Part shown: positions 48,627-51,924 of the stretch, piece after piece | Position numbering within the stretch: position 1 is the first letter of the stretch | Layout of the letters: every line of letters begins with the position of its first letter | Source of the DNA: Labilithrix sp. | GTDB lineage: Bacteria > Myxococcota_A > Polyangia > Polyangiales > Polyangiaceae | Assembly (NCBI GenBank): GCA_019637225.1 | Contig: JAHBWC010000063.1 | Span: forward strand, 1-51,924 | Reading direction: 5' to 3' | DNA: 51,924 nt | The notes under the pieces: model-generated | Databases searched by the model: none | Told to the model about the DNA's origin: nothing | The model's input: the letters and a program-made list of their open reading frames with translations, nothing else | Program-made: the position numbers and the translations under genes

Positions 48627-50999
48627 ATGAAGTTCGCGGCACATCGGGCCGCGGGCTCTCGGTCGTAGAAGCCGTCTAGGCGCTGCGACTGGCATCGGTG
48701 CGAGCGGGGCAATCTGACCTCGTCGACGGCCGATCCGGTCGAGCTCGGTGGCGTGCTTGGGTCGTCAGTCCCAGGCGCGGAAGTCCAACGAGTCCAAAAG
48801 GCGTCTGTACTCTCGAAGTCGTTCACGGACCCGCGGGTGACCGCACCGTGACCTTGCAATGCCCATCAAGAGCACTCTCCCTTTCGAGGGAAAAGTGTGG
48901 GCGGCGTGAGCGAGAGAGCCGGCGCGAAGGCCGGAGGTATCCATCCCTCCGCGTGACATCTCCTTCGCGTGTCGTGGCGGTGAAAGGCATCCTGGTCGCC
49001 TGGAAGGCGGCGCTCTTCGCGGGGCGTCGTCGGAAAGACGGCCTAGGTCGGTCCGTCAGCGGGCCGCGGTATCCTCCGCGGTTCGAAACGCGCCGGCGAC
49101 AGCGGATGTCCGAAGGCAGCCGAGGAGGGGAACGCCGTCGGCCTACGCCACAAAGCGTAGGCACCCGACGCAGGCACGAGAGATCGTCGCATGCGCTCGG
49201 TGACGCGTCCTTCGCTCGGTCCTTCGACCCGTGCACGTCAATCCTCACTACGCACCGCAGGAGCAATCCTCGGTGGTGGGGCGTTCGAGGCGGCATCACG
49301 GTTGGGCAAACCCACGCAAGTGGGAGAAACCAGCACTGGGGCTTTCACGAACGGACGGAGCGCGGCTCGCCGCATGCCACCGCTTCCGCAAGGAAGAGGG
49401 CGTGGCATGTCGAAGAAAAGGAAGGAGGTCGAGGCCTCCGTCCCTGCGAGGATCGCAAGAGCTCGGGTTTGGTTGCCCGCACGTCGATCGTTACGTTGCA
49501 GAAGTCGGTAGGCGACGTCTGGTCTCGAATAAGCTCGGCAAACGCGCTCCAAAAAGAGCGGTCAGGGTCGAGTGAACAGGGATCTAGCTCGGGACGCGCG
49601 CTGGCGGGTGAAACCGTCGGCGAGGGTGTCGAGTGAAACGACGATTCGCACGTCGGCCTCACCGCTAGAGACGGGAGAGGACCGGCGCAAGGCTCAGGGT
49701 GGCGAGAGATCGTCATCCAGCGGCTGTCGCATCGCCCAAAGCGGTGAGGTGGTCGCGGGACCGGGGCTGTAATGGCCACCGGATCCTACGAAGAGTCCCT
49801 ACCGGCGGAAGGCATCCCGGGTCATCACGAAGCGTCGGCTTTCACGAGGCGGCGCGGACGGTGGTCTTGGCGTTCTTCGGCATCCTCCGACCCGCATCAA
49901 CCCTTCGAAGAGAAGGACATGCGGTCAGGTTGCAGCATCCGCGAAGGCGGATGAGGCGGAGGGTGAACCCGGTGGACGCGACAGGGGTGTCAGAGGCTCG
50001 GTCGCATCAGCGCCGTGGGAAGAAAACGCCCACGCTCGTGACTCCAGGCCGTGAGGCAGTAGAGCACGAGACTCAGCGTTGCATGACGACCCGCCGAAGC
50101 GGTCTCGGACGTCGTGAAACGTCCGGTCCCCCGGAAAGCCGCGCGGAGCCTTATTCTCCGCGGGGCGTCCCCGCCGCGAAAGCGGCGAGAGCGATCCGGG
50201 AACAGACGAGGTGCGGGTGCACGCAGTTCGATTGGGTGGCAGAAGTCGGTTGGACGCATCGCGCGTCTTCTTCACCGGGAGGTCGCAAGGCCTGTCGGTG
50301 GTTCAAAGAGGGCGCTAGCCAGGAACAAGCCCGTAGCACCGCCTGACGCGGGGCGCGGGTGGAAAGAAGGCGAACCGGTGCGCGTGCGTGTGGTGATCCA
50401 AAAGTCTCCTCGCGCATGACCTGCGGGTTTCGGCTTGCAGGCTCTCGACACGACAGAAGGCGTTCTCGGGCTTTTGCCCGTCTTGCCCTCACCGGCAGGA
50501 CGACGCAGGGTCCTCTGGCTCGCAGGTGAACTCCACTTCAGCCTCCGGCGGCCGTAAGGTCGACGCGCTGACGCTGGACAGCGGATCGGGCGGACACGGA
50601 TTCCGACTCGGGCGTGCCTGCGGGTGACGAAGGGAACGTCAGAGGTCGACACGGCTCGGTGAAGGCTCTTCAAGGTCCGAGAAGGTCCACGGGGAGTCCG
50701 CATCCTCGGCGCTCGAAAAGGCGCCGGTCTCAGAGGTGCGCCGGATCGTGAGTGACCGAAGCTGACGACAGCGAATAGCTTCGTCGACCCTCCTCTCCCC
50801 TGACCACGCGAATGGCCGGGGCTGCAGCGAAGGCACCCAAGATCGAAGGCGACGATGGCGCAGGCGGGTGAGTGGCCCCCTGACGCATTGTCCAACGGGG
50901 CGGACGGAGATCCGCAACGGAGCGCTAAGACGCTCCCCCACGGAAAGCGAACCAACACGAGGGCGACCGGGTGACCGGCTCGCCCTCGTGCCTATTTTG
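48627..50999 (+). ncRNA. Giant structured noncoding RNA of unknown class, about 2.37 kb
   Basis: No reading frame has the gene-like third-position bias. In the longest (48698-49636, plus) I counted 32 of the first 56 codons ending in G/C, against 29 of 30 at the start of the response regulator. Perfect hairpins are dense: TCCCT-TTCG-AGGGA (48878-48891); 8-bp GCCTACGC/GCGTAGGC (49141-49162); CCCAC-GCAA-GTGGG (49311-49324); CATGCCAC/GTGGCATG enclosing CTTCC-GCAA-GGAAG (49373-49409); CATCCGC-GAAG-GCGGATG (49936-49953); GGACGT/ACGTCC (50107-50124); CGCGGAG/CTCCGCG (50142-50162); CGCCGC-GAAA-GCGGCG (50172-50187); CGGCGC/GCGCCG (50707-50726); GGAGCG/CGCTCC (50919-50936). GNRA and UUCG caps are hallmarks of folded RNA. 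It ends at an intrinsic terminator. I cannot match it to a known RNA family; strand and 5' end are inferred from promoter and terminator. Confidence 0.65.
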
Positions 51000-51001
51000 T
51001 C
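50956..51001 (+). terminator. Strong intrinsic terminator of the noncoding RNA
   Basis: CACGAGGGCGA (50956-50966) and TCGCCCTCGTG (50980-50990) form a perfect 11-bp stem. The inner CCGG-GTGA-CCGG adds four pairs and a GNRA-type loop, and CCTATTTTGT follows. The stem is also preceded by a modest A-rich flank, so weak bidirectional use is possible. Confidence 0.9.
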
Positions 51002-51245
51002 CTCGGGCGCGCAGGGACGATGACGACGACGCGGGCGGCCGAGCTGCGATCCGCGTGCGCGGCACCCCGGCCGCGCGGGCCCCGAGATCGGCCTCCGACA
51101 GCGCAGCTCGACGTCACCGGCGTCGATGGCCGATGCCCTCGATGCAGGCGCGGTGCTCCGACACGCGACTACGCGGCGCATCACCTCATTTTCGAACGGC
51201 CCGCCGAGCGTCATCCTTGGGATAGTGAAGCGCACCACCCTGAAG

Positions 51246-51620
51246 ATGCCCCTCGTGCTCGTGGCCGACGACTACGAGGACACGCGGCGGATTTACGCCG
51301 ACTACCTGCGCTTCGCCGGCTTCCGCGTCGTCGCCGTCGACGACGGCGCGCAGGCGATCGCGAAGGCGAAGGAGCTCGAGCCCGACGTCGTCGTGATGGA
51401 CCTCGCGATGCCGGGCGTCGACGGATGGACCGCGACCCAGCGGCTGAAGAAGGACCCTCGCACGAAGGACATCTACGTGATGGCGGTCACCGGTTTCAGC
51501 GAGGACGAGCACCGCCTCCGCGCGTGGCGCGCGGGCTGCGACGCCTTCCTCCGCAAGCCGATCCTCCCGGCCGAGCTGGTCCGGCGGATCGTCGGTCGCC
51601 TCACCGCGCGTCCGTGCTGA
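51246..51620 (+). CDS. Single-domain response regulator (CheY-like)
   Basis: The product is 124 residues from the ATG at 51246; GTG at 51225 and ATG at 51126 are in-frame alternatives with no better ribosome site. It has only a receiver domain: acidic Asp8-Asp9, phosphoacceptor Asp52 (VVMDLAMPG), Thr82 and Lys104 followed by Pro. With no output domain it probably works by protein contact, as CheY or DivK types do. No kinase is adjacent; the hybrid kinase at 2679-4223 is far away. It lies 245 bases after the noncoding RNA terminator, and that gap shows no other gene. A 40-bp repeat begins at its stop. Confidence 0.9.
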   Translation: MPLVLVADDYEDTRRIYADYLRFAGFRVVAVDDGAQAIAKAKELEPDVVVMDLAMPGVDGWTATQRLKKDPRTKDIYVMAVTGFSEDEHRLRAWRAGCDAFLRKPILPAELVRRIVGRLTARPC

Positions 51621-51780
51621 CGCGCCAAGCTCCGGCAGCAGCGCGGCGCCGCCGGGCTGACGCGCCAAGCTCCGGCACAGCGTGTCGCGGCCGGAGCTGA
51701 TGCGCCAAGCTCCGGCAGAGCGCGGCGCTCCCGGAGCTGACGCTCCAAGCTCCGGCAGAGCGTGTCGGTCCCGCGGAGCG
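51617..51780. repeat. 40-bp tandem repeat, four copies, starting at a stop codon
   Basis: The core CCAAGCTCCGGCA recurs at 51625, 51665, 51705 and 51745, exactly 40 bp apart (the last base varies in one copy). Each unit begins GCTGACGC, and the first GCTGA supplies the response-regulator stop. AGCTCCGG and CCGGAGCT from adjacent units can pair, so a transcript would carry a row of hairpins. Confidence 0.93.
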
Positions 51781-51867
51781 CGTCGCTCCCGCGCAGGACG
51801 CGCCTCGCCCCGGCGGTAGTCGATGGAAATCTCGGAAGAATGCGGCTAGGGTACCCGCGCCAATCCG

Positions 51868-51924
51868 ATGGTCGAGCGCAGCCGCCAGGACAGCACACGC
51901 GATCTCCTCGAAGAGCTCGAGGAC
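51868..51924 (+). CDS. Start of a gene cut by the window end
   Basis: An ATG at 51868 opens 19 codons to the window edge (MVERSRQDSTRDLLEELED). The acidic-basic helical start could belong to many families, so no function is proposed. The remainder lies outside this window. Confidence 0.4.
   Translation, partial: MVERSRQDSTRDLLEELED

Noticed and set aside
49074..49093. A tRNA T-arm-like GGTTCGAAAC segment
   Set aside because: The stem does not form the proper five pairs, and no acceptor, D-arm or anticodon arm lies at tRNA spacing.
48698..49636. A 312-codon frame inside the noncoding region
   Set aside because: Third positions are only 57 percent G/C in the codons counted, the translation is Arg/Ser-rich and domain-free, and the frame breaks up the conserved-looking hairpins.
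50467..50480. CGGGC-TTTT-GCCCG hairpin as an internal terminator
   Set aside because: The stem is only five pairs and the following tract is TCTTG. It more likely belongs to the RNA fold.
48627..50999. rRNA, tmRNA, RNase P RNA, SRP RNA or group II intron
   Set aside because: None of the conserved core sequences I know for these RNAs could be found. A covariance-model search is still needed to be sure.
51473..51898. Minus-strand 141-codon frame over the 40-bp repeat
   Set aside because: It reads the repeat and the antisense of the response regulator, with no gene-like start.

Overview
The window looks like chromosome from a high-GC, multi-lipoprotein Gram-negative, most likely a Myxococcota (Polyangia-type myxobacterium). 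Almost every protein codon ends in G or C, and there are many short-linker lipoproteins with Ser-, Asp/Gly/Ala- or Pro/Lys-rich spacers, kelch, FN3 and TPR/PEGA-like exported proteins. Genes are largely monocistronic with mixed strands. This taxonomic reading is inference from style and protein families, not from a marker search.

Layout. 0-10.4 kb: two overlapping exported proteins, a small exported protein, a gatB-histidine kinase pair (minus), an FtsB/DivIC-type division protein, a GspE-N-like protein, two small membrane proteins, a universal stress protein and a TerB-like protein. 10.4-18.3 kb: glycogen phosphorylase, a lipoprotein, a lipoprotein carrying all six copper ligands of the PHM/DBH monooxygenase fold followed by an overlapping FadL-like porin, and a kelch lipoprotein. 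18.3-26.3 kb: a PRPP-synthetase-like enzyme, the catalytic subunit of a split methylmalonyl-CoA mutase, then a tightly packed run: RluA-type pseudouridine synthase, DTW-domain tRNA aminocarboxypropyltransferase, two membrane proteins and a long Pro/Lys-repeat protein. 26.3-31 kb: exported lipoproteins and a TetR regulator. 31-48.2 kb: lon, a beta-lactamase-fold lipoprotein, an Omp85-type barrel, an endonuclease/exonuclease/phosphatase-fold enzyme, a metzincin-like lipoprotein, a membrane pyrophosphatase (hppA) with a clean intrinsic terminator, an HtrA-like serine protease lipoprotein, and two divergent CapA-family lipoproteins.

The most unusual part is 48.2-51.0 kb. A strikingly AT-rich segment (about 48372-48600) carries three perfect 9-bp DnaA boxes and looks like a replication origin or DnaA-controlled region. 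Directly after it comes a plausible promoter (TTGAAC-17-CATAAC). Then follows about 2.37 kb with no credible protein gene, packed with perfect hairpins (many closed by GNRA or UUCG tetraloops), ending in a very strong intrinsic terminator at 50956-51000. I interpret this as one giant structured noncoding RNA of unknown class, beside a candidate oriC. I do not recognise it as rRNA, tmRNA, RNase P, SRP RNA or a group II intron.

After the terminator come a single-domain response regulator, a four-copy 40-bp tandem repeat that begins at its stop codon, and the first 19 codons of another gene cut by the window edge.
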